Source of the DNA: Eupeodes corollae
Taxonomy: Eukaryota; Arthropoda; Insecta; Diptera; Syrphidae
Direction: 5' to 3'
DNA: 64,000 bases
NCBI RefSeq assembly: GCF_945859685.1
Contig: NC_079147.1
Span: 99,502,315 to 99,566,314 of the forward strand
The stretch's first letter is position 1; each line of letters opens with the position of its first letter. The notes beneath the pieces were generated by a model that saw only the letters and a program-made list of their open reading frames with translations, was not told the DNA's origin and made no database searches. This document shows positions 47,035 to 58,569 of this stretch, piece after piece. Position numbers and translations under genes: made by a program.

Positions 47035-47240
47035 TACGTGGTGGTGGTGTCAACTGTCTGGCAAGATCATTTGATTTGAAACCGTTGGACTTATTTGTTT
47101 AAGCCAGCAACAATTCAAGAACTAAAGAATGAAATAGTTCAGCACATTAACGACATAGAACCTCAATTATGCCTCAGCGTCATCCAAAATTTGTACCATC
47201 GGATGGAGGTGTTCCACTGAGGTCGCGGCTGATATTTTGT
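47035..47240 (+). pseudogene. Mariner-like transposase C-terminus
   Basis: NCLARSFDLKPLDLFV is a mutated WPPRSPDLTPLDFF block. After a frame change, KPATIQELKNEIVQHINDIE and QNLYHRMEV match the mariner C-terminal helix region, followed by a damaged RGGHL-like ending. Confidence 0.6.
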
Positions 47241-47410
47241 TCCAAACATAATTGAACTTTATCAATATTATCACAATGAAAATAAGTGACAATAATTTCT
47301 GAAATAGTTTGTGTTTTATTTAAAATCAACATCGTTACTTTAAACTTAACCGCCCTTTATTTAAGATAAATTTAGGCTAACATATAACATAGTCAAATTA
47401 TGCCATTGTT

Positions 47411-48449
47411 AACTTCCCATAGGAAGTTATTGTAATGGGTCCGATTTGTCAAATTAAAAATGTTGACATTTCTCGACGTTTCAAGGTCCCTATAGTCGAA
47501 ATAAAAGATTTTTAGAAAGATGTCTGTGTGTGCGTGTGTACGTACGTTCGTACGTCCGTACGTTCGACGTTTTTTTCGTCCTCAAGAATATCAACTTCAA
47601 ATAAATTTTGTTATACAGATAATAAGGCAGAAAGATGCAAAAAGGGCTTTCAAGAAAATTGCGTAGGTGTTTTTTTTTTTAAAATAGCAGTTTGAAAAAA
47701 AAGGTGAAAATTTTGGTTAACCCTAAATATCTTACGAACCAAAAACGATAGAGACTTGAGTTAAATTTTATATAATATATTAATGTAACGTGATACCAGA
47801 CAGGTATATTTTTGAAAAAAATCAATATAACGGTTTTTTTATAAATCAATAAAACTAAAAAAAAATTCACCTTCACCTAAAACAATTTCGTGCAACGAAG
47901 AATAATGTTTTTGACATCTGATAAAATTTTGAGAAAAATCTAATTGACAGTTTTTTTTATAAAAACTAAAAATCTAAACAAAATCATTACTCAAAGTTGG
48001 TAAAAATTGAATATCGATTCAAATATCTTTTCAAAAACTTGAAATTTAGGCTTCAAGCTTATTTTATCTTATAAGAAATATTGTTTTTAACATTTTGGAA
48101 AATGTTGAGAAAAATCGAATTGGCAGTTTTTTTTACAAAAAATAAAACTTTAAAGAAAAACAATACTAAACTTGGTAAAAATTTACTTTCGGCTAAAAAA
48201 GCTTTTCAAAAATTAAACATAATTGGCTTCAAACTTATTTTATTTCACAGAAAATATTGTTTTCGATATTCAGTAATTTTATATAAAAATCCAACAGTCC
48301 GTTTTTCACAAAAAATAAAATCTACAAACAACAGTACACAAATTTGGTAAAAATTGATACGAGTACATATAGACAAACTTTTAAGCAAGAAAAATCGACA
48401 GACGGGATGGGAATTTATTAGTGTGGGTCGCATCCCAGCCTCTTTTTTT
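47411..48449 (+). repeat. HINE-like repeat, copy I (full length, short array)
   Basis: Both ends are preserved: AACTTCCCATAGGAAGTT (47411-47428) and the hairpin GGGATG (48404-48409) with CATCCC (48431-48436), then AGCCTC and T-run. The ACGT tract is at about 47528-47565. Only about two array markers (47945, 48120) are present. Confidence 0.8.
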
Positions 48450-48629
48450 GATATGTAAAGGTCTGTAGAAATTAAATCAAGGGCTCTTAGAGAGATTTCA
48501 GTAGTATGAACGTGCTTTGTTATCGTTCTCGGTCTCGGAAAGCTGAGTTTCGTCGCAGTCTAGGTCATGCATTTTTCTAGTTAGTTACTTCATCGGTATT
48601 CTCGTCTTGTTTCGGTTATGTCTATTTTT

Positions 48630-49353
48630 AACTTCCCTCCGGAAGTTATTGTAATTGGTCTGATTTGTCGAATTGAAAATGTTGACATTTCCGAAATTTC
48701 AAGGTCCCTGGAATCTAAATCAAGAAATTATAGAGAGATGTCTGATCGTATGAAAGCTGTTTTCGTCATCCAAATCTCAAGAACCAGTAAAGATATCGAC
48801 TTTAAAAAAAAAATTTTATACAACAAAAACTGTACACATAATAATTTTCACCTCGAATATTTCACGAAAAAAAAATTATTTTATCTCCAAAATAATTGTA
48901 TGCAATAAAAACTAATGTTTCTAAAACCTTTAGAGAAAAATCGCATTGACAGTTTTTTTTTTTTAATAGTTGGTTAAAATTGATTTCGATTTTAAGATTT
49001 TTTTTTCAGTTAAAAATATTGGCTTCAAGCTAATCTGATTAAATAAAAAAATATATTTTTCAACCTTCAAAAAATGTTGGGTAACAACGATTTGAAAGTT
49101 TTTTTTTTAGAAAGGAATAAAAACATACAAAATTTTACTAAAAGTTGGTAAAAAAAGATTATCGATATACTTGACATCTTGATATTGGCTTCAAAGTAAT
49201 TTCAGCTTATGGAAAATATTGTATTCGACACTCAGTAAAATTTTTATAAAAATCCAACGTTCAGTTTTTTTTTTATAAAAATTAAGATATAAAAAAGGAG
49301 TACAAAAAATCTTTAAAAAATGATGTTCGAATCTTGATCGTATCGTAAAACAA
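48630..49353 (+). repeat. HINE-like repeat, diverged copy J
   Basis: Starts AACTTCCCTCCGGAAGTTAT; this keeps the hairpin through compensating changes (CTTCC...GGAAG). The ACGT tract is missing. It runs tail to tail into the next copy. Confidence 0.6.
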
Positions 49354-50536
49354 GAGGTTGGGATGCGACCCACACTATTAACTTCGCATTCTGTCAGTCG
49401 ATTTGTCTTGCTTAAAAGGTTTAAAGATTTTCGTATTTTGTTAAAAAAGTTGTCAATTGAATGATTCTAGAAAATTCAAAAATTAATAACAATATTTTGC
49501 ACATTATGAAATAGTTTGATTTCAAAATCTATTTTTCTTAAGAGATTTTTTATTCGTTAACCAATTTTTACCAATTTGAGTTACATTTCTTAAAAGTTTT
49601 TATTTCTAAAATAAACAAATACAATTCTATGAATTAAATTCATTTGAAATCAATATCTTCTATTGTTCACGTAACATCGAGCTTCATCATTTTTACCAAA
49701 TATTCGTACTGTTTTTTGTAAATTTAATTTTTTTTATGAACAAAAAAGGACTATTTCATTTTTATCAAAAATTCTAAAAGTCGAAAACAATATTTCATGT
49801 GATATAAAATAAGTTTGAAACCAATATTTTTAATTTTTGAGCAGCTATTCATACATTTTGAGCAAGTTTTAGTATTGTTTTTTGTGAGTTTTTATTTTTG
49901 TTAAGAAACTGTGAATTCGATTTTTCTCAAAATTTTATCGAATATTTAAAACAATATTTCTCATAAGATAAAATTAGATTCGATCCAAAATCTCAAAAGT
50001 TTTAAAAAGATATTTAAATCGAAAATCAATTTTAACCTACTTCTGTTAATAATTTTTTGGGTTTTTATTTTTTTGTGAAAATTCTGTCAATTCGTTTTTT
50101 CTCAAAATGGTACTTAATTTTCAAAACAATATTTTTTAAAAAATAAAATTAGTTTAAAGCGAATGTCTCAAAGTTTTGAAAAATTATTTAAATCGAAAAT
50201 CAATTTTTACTAACTTTTATGAATTTTATTAAGGATTTTATTTTTTATAAAAAAAACTGTCAATTCGATTTTTATCAAAATTGTATTTGAAATCAAAAAG
50301 ATTATTTTTCGTTGCACAAAATTGTTTTGCAGATAAAACCATTTTTTGTTCGTAACATTTTCATTTTTGTATTTTATATTTTTTTAGAAATTTGATATCT
50401 TCACAAATAAAATAAGAATCACTTTTTTACGAAATTAAAATGTGAAACGGTAAGTTCGTACCACCCAGTCGTGTATTTTGTATTACTTTCTCTACATTTT
50501 AACTTTATTGAATTCAAATGAAAATTTATTTAAAGA
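49354..50536 (-). repeat. HINE-like repeat, diverged; 3' part of a copy split by a Helitron
   Basis: Begins with the inverse 3' end (GAGGTTGGGATGCGACCCAC), then array units. The expected inverse 5' part reappears at 52130-52300 on the other side of the Helitron. Confidence 0.6.
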
Positions 50537-52129
50537 CTAGCTGACCCGACAAACGTTGCTTTGTCATATAAAGAATTTCTAGAGGATATTTTGATAGAAA
50601 TAAATAACTTATTGCTAGGGTGTAACGATGTGGTATATAAGTGGGACAGCTATAGAGCACTGTAAACGGTGACAAATCACCAAACAATTTTTTTTAATTT
50701 CTTAAAATGAATTCTTTAAAATTATATACATATCCCTAATTATGACTATTCTGCAAAAAACCAGTATCAATCCCTCAATGCAACAGAGCCCAAAATATTT
50801 TGTTTTTCTTTCGCTAATACAAAAAAACTGGATGGTTTACCCAATCGAGAGCACGTCACGTATAATTGACAGTGTGAAAAAACATGAAGTGCTAAAATCT
50901 AAGCAGCAGGCAACGTTTGGCCTTGAAGCTTTTTGATACTAATTGCAAGTGCCAATCTAATTCGAATTTGAAGGCGTTTGAATTGAATTGGCAAATCTGT
51001 GGATATGATAGGGATTCGCGGTAATAATATTTTTTCACCTCAGAGTTTGCCATATAGAATTATTATGGTTTTGATAACATTTTTCATTTATTTTTTAATT
51101 ACTATTCGCGTACCTTTGCACAAACGTAGTGGGTTCAAAATACGAAAAAAAAAATTACTAAAGATCCAACCTTCACTTGCAAATTATGCGGTGGCATGCC
51201 TGCTAAATCTAATGAGTTCCAAAACTCAGTTGGATAGTTTACAGCTTCAGTAACATCAAAACTGTATCAATAAATTTGTATCACACCAAGCCTTCTGGTA
51301 ACAGATGTTTTATCTTGAGATTTAATTCGTTGAAACCCACATTTCTTTCTGCCAAAATTACTCTTTCTGTCGGCCGCTCATGATTTGTATATTATGAATC
51401 AATAATCGTGCAGAAATCCACCGGTTGTTTTGAGAATTATTCAGCGGACTGATCTTCAGTAGTACTTTTTCAGCACAACGCCTCTGGGTTATTTTGAATA
51501 ATTAGTGGCAATTTAAATACTTATTGAGCTGTTCTGCCTCCATCAAATAAAGTTGTTGCAATACCAGAAGATGGAACAGCCAATGCGATACCATTATTTC
51601 ATCGCATTTCAGCAAGAATTGGCGAAATAATTAATGTTTTGTTAATTCCACCTGGTCCACCAAAAAAAATGAATCCACCTTGTTCTGCCGAAGCAGCGAG
51701 CATGGTGAGGTCATAAATGGTTGTATGTTCTTCATTCATTAGTGGGACATTGCTTGAAACAATCGGTGCCATTTCTACAGTTTTGTATTGTAGTTCACGA
51801 TTTAATTGAGTGTCTATTAAATAAGATGCATTTCAATTTGAAGAATGCATAAGGAAATGACTAAGTGGTAACTTGGCAATGATAATGGAAAGATCCTCAA
51901 CAGCAATCAATGTTTCACTGTACATAGCGTGACTAAATACTATCGTAAGATCGTTGACCCATGTACGATTTTGATGCAATTAAACAATAGCACTTAGGAA
52001 TATACAAAATAGATAAAAACCTAATCTTAGTCCTACCGAGTGTATATACAAAATTTCATTAAAATTGGTTAAGCCGTTTCGGAGGAGTATGGCAACTAAC
52101 ACTGTGACAGGAGAATTTTATATATTAGA
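50537..52129 (-). mobile_element. Helitron, complete ends
   Basis: On the minus strand it starts with TC (52129-52128, TCTAATATATAAAATTCTCC) after a host A, and ends with CTAG (50537-50540) before a host T. This is the A|T target rule of rolling-circle Helitrons. The stem GACAAA-GCAACG-TTTGTC lies 7 bases before the CTAG, as in the usual 3' hairpin. Length is about 1.6 kb. It holds only a decayed piece of the helicase (50760-51825). The Rep nuclease domain is missing. Confidence 0.85.
50760..51825 (-). pseudogene. Helitron Pif1-like helicase, decayed
   Basis: On the minus strand: LNRELQYKTVEMAPIVSSNV, then YDLTMLAASAEQGGFIFFGG leading into a mutated Walker A (GGPGGINKT at 51634-51660, where GGTGKT would be expected). 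Next are LAEMR, a stop, NNGIALAVPSSGIATTLFDG and KLPL. After a scrambled section come LPIQFKRLQIRIRLALAISI, KLQGQTLPA and the CSRLGKPS motif near the C-terminus. Stops, indels and the altered nucleotide-binding loop make it inactive. Confidence 0.8.
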
Positions 52130-52300
52130 TGATACTTCTTTCGCAACAAAGTTTTCCTAAGGAATTGACACATAAATACTCATTGAAGTCACTTTGAAGA
52201 CGAAGGATTTAGATTTTAGGAACCTTGAAAAGTTGTAAAATGTCAAAATGTTTAGTTGGACAAATAGAATCTATTAAAATAACCTATAAGGGAAAATTTA
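52130..52300 (-). repeat. HINE-like repeat, 5' part of the split copy
   Basis: Diverged words in family order: TTGAAGTCACTTT, TTTAGGAACCTTGAAAAGTT, TGTCAAAATGTTTAG, ATAACCTATAAGGGAA. Confidence 0.45.
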
Positions 52301-52304
52301 AAAT

Positions 52305-53570
52305 ACGTAATTTGTAAATATTTATGAAAGAAGTAACTCCATGTAATTTTGCTTTTAGTATTTATCATATTTTATATATAACACCGATTCTGAATACAAG
52401 GAACTAAAAAATGAAGCCGTTTAAGGCACAAATATATACTTCGTAAGACTCGACGAAATACCTAGGAACAATTAATTTAATGACTTTTATAATCAATTTA
52501 ATTGTGTTATTGAATAAGTGTTTCTAATTATACAGAATCATGAATCCTTCTTTTAGATAAGTTATGCGGCTAAAGTTATAAAAGATTAAGTAGCAATAAT
52601 TGAAATGGAAAAAATCAAATCAAAAATTGGTGTTTAATTTTCGAAGCATATGGAATACGTCTTTTAATCCGATTATTGTTATACTTATCAGATGAAAATT
52701 AAGTGAAATACAAAAATTATGACTCTATCAGATTAACATACAACATACCTATGTATATGTAATTTTGTATAAGGTATGTACATGAAATAATTATTGATGT
52801 TCGCCTGAATATTTTTGAAGAATCATTTTTAAGTATGCAAATATCTCTTTATTGTAATTCAAAATTTAATATCATGAGTTCATATTATTGTATGTATACA
52901 CATAGATATATAAAGTTAAATACATTTAAAAAATTGGGTGACTTATCAATTAAAGCAATCAGAAACAGAACAAGATAGCTCCAAGCTGATTTTTGAGGTT
53001 ATTCAGTTTATTGAAGCATATTTTTGTGTTGATATTTTCGTGTTGGTTTTGAATGAGTTGACCAATGAAATTTTTTTTTTTTAAAATAGTGTTGCAAAAA
53101 TGCGGTTGTTGGTAATCCTTGAAAATAAATTCAACACTGATGGATGAATCTTTTTGATGAATGATATGATTGTGATACGAGTTATATAAATGATGCATGA
53201 CAAAATGGTAACTGTGCTATTTGAAATTCAGCTTTTAAATTAAGGAAAGGGATATTTTCATTTTCTGAAATGATTTTCCTGAGAACTACACACAAAATTC
53301 CAGCAGTTAATAAAATTGTATATTTGTTGTAGAAAATGAGTTAAAAAAAAGTCAAGTTATATTTTTTGAGATCAATCATCTTTAAAAATTGTTTCAGAGG
53401 TTTAAAAAAAGGTTTGTTTTCCATTTTTGTAAAGCTAGTATAGTTTTTGACTGAGCTGTAATATAAGCTTCATACCTCTCTTGCATCTCATCAAATATAA
53501 ATTTTGATTTAATAGTGAATCTAAACCAAAAACAATAATATTAGGACTTAAAGTTAAAAAAGTTGATTGA
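52305..53570. other. No identifiable feature
   Basis: AT-rich sequence. The minus frame 52959-53198 is not recognisable. Confidence 0.4.
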
Positions 53571-53573
53571 ATA

Positions 53574-54075
53574 ATGTATTTAATGAAAAATTGTGCATAC
53601 GCAGATCAATCCGCAAACACCCTAGATTTGCTTCTTACCTCTGACTGTATTATAGGGATCTTTCTCATGTCAAAAAACCAGTTAAGAAAAAAAACTATTA
53701 TAAAAACGTTCGACAATATGAGGAAGCAAGCTGGTACGGTCTTAATGAATTCTTCAGGAACTTTAACTGGTCACTAAGCTTCCTCGATAGTGACGTGGAT
53801 TCCATCGTAGATATGATTACAAAAATACAAACCCAATTATTTGTGGAATGAGATATTTTATACCGAATAGGGTAAAATCTATCAAACTAAAAGAGAACAC
53901 ATGGTTTGATTCGAATTGTAAAAAAGTTATTAGGATTAAAGATGTAAGTTATCGTTGTTACAAAAGCCAACTCCACTAAGGAAAACCAAAGTTCAAACAA
54001 TCTAGAAAGACCTGCAACTTTAGGAAAAAAAATACTACAATGTCCCAAAGGTAGTCAACATTTCTGGTTAAGGGG
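53574..54075 (+). pseudogene. CR1-like LINE: end of endonuclease and linker
   Basis: SANTLDLLLTSD (about 53606-53641) is the C-terminal endonuclease strand of CR1/jockey-type LINEs. FIPNRVKSIKLKENTWFDSN and KKVIRIKDVSYRCYKSQLH (53850-53980) form the linker. It matches 15030-15200. It stops at about 54075, where it meets the RT half of the same family in opposite orientation. Confidence 0.65.
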
Positions 54076-54077
54076 TA

Positions 54078-55271
54078 CGACCGAAGATGGGCTCGAGGGT
54101 ATATTGATGAGCATTCCTAGAAGCGCGAGTATTACGGTTGAACTGTTTAAGGGGAGGAATGCATCTGGCTATTTCTCTAGAGCATAAACCATTAAAATAA
54201 CGGTAAAACAGGGTGAGACAAGAAACATTTCGACGATGTTCAAGTGACGTAAATGATCTTATGATGGTAATATCACCAATCAATCTAAATGCTCTACGTT
54301 CAATACTGTCCAAGAGGCTTAAGTAAGTTGCAGGAGTACCAGCCCAGATATGGGAATTATACTCAAGCTTTGGACGTATATAAGTCTTGTAAATAACAGC
54401 CAGATCAGAGGGGGAGAAAACCTTCTTGCATCGCCTTAGAAAACCCAAACATCTTGCGGCATTTTTGGCGACATCGCGTATGTGATCGTTCCACAAAAGG
54501 TGGTTGGTGATACACATACCAAGAATATCCAGGTGTTCAGTTTCCTCGATGCAAGTGCCATTTATGGATAATGGCAGGGGGGGTATATTTAGCTTTAACG
54601 ATACAAGACAGCATTGTGTTTTCGAAGCATTAAATTCCACGTGCTTTCTTATTCCCCATTGTACAATACTGTTTAGGTCGGAATTTAATGAGCTTATCAT
54701 ATTTTGTCGTTGCAGTTCCACATCCGAAGAAGAGGGGTGTGAATCTGAAAACGAATATAAAAAGCTAAGAGTACTATCGTCAGCGAAACAATGTATTGGA
54801 TTAGATGTTGCAGACAGGAGATCATTAATAAAAATGAGAAAGAATGTTGAAGATAGAACATAGCCCTGGGGCACACCAGCATTTATTTTGTGGTTTTCAT
54901 ACTTGAATCCATACAATACAACTTGTATTGAACGATTCGAAAGGTAATTACTAATCCAATGAAGGAGGGATTCATGCAAACCGAAAGCACGCATTTTCGA
55001 TAAGAGAGACTGATGCCAAACCCTATCAAATGCTTTTGAAATATCTAGTGCAATAATCTTACTTTCTCCAAAGCTATGTAAAGATTTGTTCCACTGTTCG
55101 GTGAGATGAACCATGAGATCACCAGTGGACCTATTGCTACGAAAGCCATACTGTCGGTCATTAAGAAGCTTCCGTTCTTCAAGGTATTTCTTGAGCTGAT
55201 AATTAATCAGCGTTTCCATGACCTTGGAAAGAAGGGACGTAAGTGCAATCGGTCGATAATTAGACGTTCTA
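54078..55271 (-). pseudogene. CR1-like LINE reverse transcriptase, best preserved copy
   Basis: One open minus-strand reading of about 400 codons covers the RT domain: SNYRPIALTSLLSKVMETLI, LLNDRQYGFRSNRSTGDLMV, KIIALDISKAFDRVWH (first catalytic Asp), NAGVPQGYVLSSTFFLIFIN, HCFADDSTLSF (catalytic FADD), FNASKTQCCLVSLK, LDILGMCITNHLLWNDHIRD, CLGFLRRCKKVF and LKQFNRNTRASRNAHQ, ending at LEPIFGR. Natural protein starts are absent: the element is cut at both ends (about 55271 and 54078), without the endonuclease and without the final WNxLP tail. The first ~8 codons of the open frame are flanking DNA. It would not be mobile alone. Confidence 0.85.
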
Positions 55272-56820
55272 ATAATAAAACAAAAGAAATTCAAAAATTG
55301 TAAACAAAAATAATAATTAACATTTCATTTTCAAGTTCTCTATACAACTGGCTTTGCCGATAACTCAAATTGAACAGATAAATGAGTAACAGACTTGTCT
55401 CAAATAACACTCGTTCATTTTTATTTATTTCTTTTAATTAAGAAAATTAATTTCTCAACACAAAAAAAATATTTTAAGATAATTCTCGTATGAAATATGT
55501 ATATAAATGGTATTTAATATAGGAGTGATAAAAAAAATTACTATTTTATTTAGACGTTTACCAATACCTTTTACTTAAAAAAAAATAACCAATTTGTTTT
55601 CAAATTACTCACTTGTTGTTTCGAGGATCCATCCAACGTTGTGCGTACAATGATTGATGTAGATCCTCTTTATTAGTTTTTCGTTGTTTTGTTTTTTTTT
55701 TTAATTTTTCGAAATGATTTAATATAATTTTGGTTTTTTGTTTTATATGATTGGATTTAAGGTTGGGGAATTGGTAAATAGGGCTTTCTTTTTTTTTATG
55801 ATCATTGATTTCTACTTTTTTTTCACTCTCACACTATATATTTTTAATATTATATGATAATTCCTTTTTGTTTTATAAACTTATTAAACTTTTTTTTCTA
55901 ATTTTTCTGTTTTAGCTTGTTTTTCTTTTTTGTTTTAGTTTTTTATTCACTTTTTTCCTATTTGTTTTCAGTTTGAACTAAGAAAATTTATGCTAAACTT
56001 TTTTTTTTTTTTTTTTCGGCCAGCAAATTTTGACGGTCTAGTAAGTTAAGGTTATGGAGGGTTTATCTTGTTGTGGACCTCGGGTGCTCCAGCAATGTCC
56101 GGTAAAGTACCATGGGCGTCAATTCCACGTGGCAATTGTTACACTCTTCGGAGCTTCTTTACAACTGAGCCTTATTGGCTGTAAAGCTATTAGGTAACGT
56201 CTTGCTTTTAGACCACGGCGATAGAAAAGAAGCACCAGGGTACATATATCACTTGGAATTTCTGTACGTGATGGCTCTCACGGAGATTTTGATTTATCAA
56301 TCGCTTCTCCGTGTGTCAATGTTTTATGTAATATTTATTATAAAACAATTTTTTTTTGAATAGCTACACTGGATGTACAGCTTTTTGGACATCCGGAGAA
56401 TTAGCCCAATTCAATACGATTTTCAAAATGCTGTATTATATTAAATGTTTGGACTATTTTCACGTCACGGGGCTGCTATTGAATCGTCTTTGTCGGGAGT
56501 AAGTAGTCAAAGAAAGATCGATATCGGAAATTGGTTGGCAAGATGCACATTTGTCGATCTTCGAACCGATCTGAACCGATTTGTACAATCTGTTCAGTGG
56601 TTCTTTCGAACAAGAAAGATTTATGGTCCGTTAACATCGATTATAGGGTGAACCAAAAATTGACTATGTATGTTGTATCGTACTTTTGTATGTTATATAA
56701 AAAATTTCATTACAAGCCATATTCCGATATTGGTCTTACAAATGATATATGAAGAAGTTTCAGAATATATGAGTTGCGAAAATCATGTGAAAACTGTTTT
56801 ATAAATCCGAGTGTCTTATT
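55272..56820. other. Poly-T-rich and unassigned DNA
   Basis: 55540-56020 is rich in long T runs. 56040-56370 looks less AT-rich and carries a minus-strand reading PRGIDAHGTLPDIAGAPEVH (about 56075-56137) that I cannot place. No gene is supported. Confidence 0.35.
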
Positions 56821-58075
56821 AACTTCCCATAGGAAGTTATTGTAATTCAAATTGAAAATTTTGACATTTTGACTCAAAAGACTTCAAGCAATAAAAAGAT
56901 TTCAAGCAGTAAAAAGACTTGTAAGCATTCAAATGACTGCACTACATTGAATGCAATCAAAAGACTTAATGAATGCAAAGAATGTAAAAGACTTTTTAAA
57001 GACTTACAAGAATGCGAGCAGTAAAAAGTAATGCATTCTTTTGACTTTAAGTCTTTTAACTGCTCTAAATCATTTTTTTACAAAAGACTTCAAAATTAAC
57101 TGGGAATTTGTTTTCGAAGTTAAGGTATTGCATTAAGCAATGTTAATGCATTCCCAAAATTCAGTTAAATGAATGGGACTTTTCGCGATTAAATACCAAA
57201 TGATTGCATTCTTTTACAGCTCTGGTACGTGCGTATGTACGTAAGTTCGCGACGTTTTTTTCGTCCTCCATAGCTCAAAATCCAGAAGAGATATCAATTT
57301 CAAGTAAATTTAGTTATACAGATAATAAGGCAGAAAGATGCGGAAAGGGCTCTCAAGAAAATTGCGTGGGTGGTTTTTTTTACCATAGCAGTTTGAAAAA
57401 AAGGTGAAAATTTTGGTTAACCCTAAATATCTTAAGGACCAAAAACGTTAGAGACTTGAATTAAATTTTATATAATATATTGTAACGTGATACCAAACAG
57501 GTATATTTTTTGAAAAAAAATCAATATAACCGAAAAAAAAATTTTGTCACATACAAAATTTTACGACTGAAATATGATTTCATCTCCAAAACAATTTTAT
57601 GCAACAAAGAATAATGTTTTTGATATCTGATAAAATTTTAAGAAAAATCGAATTGACAGTTTTTTTTATAAAAAATAAAAACCTAAAAAAAAGTTGGGAA
57701 AAATTGAATTTCGACTCAAATATCTTTTCAAAACATTGTGATATTGGCTCTAATTTACTATTATCTTTTAAAAAATATTGTTGTTAACATTCAGTAAAAT
57801 TAAAAAAAAATGGAATTGACAGTTTTTTTACAAAAAATTAGAAACCGAAAAAAAATAACAAAATTGGTAAAAAATGATTTTCGATATTCAGTAATTTTTA
57901 TATAAAAATCCAACAGTCCGTTTTTTCATAAAAAATAAAAGCTACAAAAAAATAGTTTACAAATTAGGTAAAAATTGAATTGATTGAGTACATATAGAAA
58001 AACTTTTAAGCAAGACTAATCGACAGACGGGATAGGAAGTTATCAGTGTGGGTCGCATTCCAGCCTCTTTTTTTT
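56821..58075 (+). repeat. HINE-like repeat, copy L, with internal insertion
   Basis: Starts AACTTCCCATAGGAAGTT (56821-56838) and ends CATTCCAGCCTC plus a T run, so one base of the 3' stem is mutated. About 100 bases of the conserved block are replaced by an unrelated ~350-base insert (56865-57225). Confidence 0.7.
56865..57225. repeat. AAAGACTT-rich insert inside copy L
   Basis: It contains at least five AAAGACTT words in plus orientation (e.g. near 56876, 56902, 56957, 56986) and the inverse AAGTCTTTTAACTGCTC near 57047, opposite GAGCAGTAAAAAG near 57015. TGCATTC/GAATGCA words also repeat. It resembles a foldback-like non-coding element, but no clear terminal repeats or target duplication were found. 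Confidence 0.4.
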
Positions 58076-58079
58076 AGAA

Positions 58080-58500
58080 ATATTTCGCGGTTTTCCCAAT
58101 GGTGTGGTCTCCTCCTACAGTGCTGATGACATTTAAGCAGTGTCTCTTACGTCTGTACACTTGATAATTGGAATCGAAGAGTTCCGTATCAAAGAATATA
58201 TTGTTTAGCCAAGGTTCAGTCAAAATGATTATGTCGTGTGGTAAGATTGTTATATTTTTGTAGACCTTATTGATCTTTGTGTGTAGTACTTTGACATTTT
58301 GATACTAGATTAGAATTTTTTGAAGCTGCTTCTTTGATGATGTGGAATTGTCTGGATATTGCGAAAATAGTGAGAGGAAGAGGAGGGCATGATGTAAGAG
58401 CGTCTGTTAAAGAAGATTAAGTCAGTGTTGCCATAGGTTGTTGAGAGGTTGGTTGGGTTATACACGTGCTGGCGCCATAAGCTTAAGTAGCTGCTGTTAC
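58080..58500 (-). pseudogene. LINE endonuclease N-terminal fragment
   Basis: On the minus strand, YQNVKVLHTKINKVYKNITI then HDIIILTEPWLN (about 58207-58243) and YQVYRRKRH form the start of an APE-type LINE endonuclease, including the catalytic Glu of LTExWL. It stops where the HINE-like copy ends. The upstream frame 58310-58588 may be the end of ORF1 or a leader; I cannot tell. Confidence 0.6.
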
Positions 58501-58569
58501 TATATTGGCACGTGCTGTCAATTCTTGCATGTTTAGGATACACCTTATAACAGAGAGCTTGATTCAAAG

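Larger units (their letters stand above)
45508..47363 (+). mobile_element. Mariner-like element with terminal inverted repeats
   Basis: The left end AAATAAAGGGTGGTTAAATT...CGATGTTGA (45508-45544) matches the inverse of the right end (about 47325-47363, TCAACATCG...CCGCCCTTTATTT), with scattered differences. The only transposase trace is near the right end (47035-47240). A SINE fragment (46237-46328) sits inside, and much of the interior is unrecognisable, so the element is old and scrambled. Confidence 0.55.

Noticed and set aside
53574..55271. Twin-priming inversion of one LINE
   Set aside because: The relative order of the halves is opposite to what twin priming produces.
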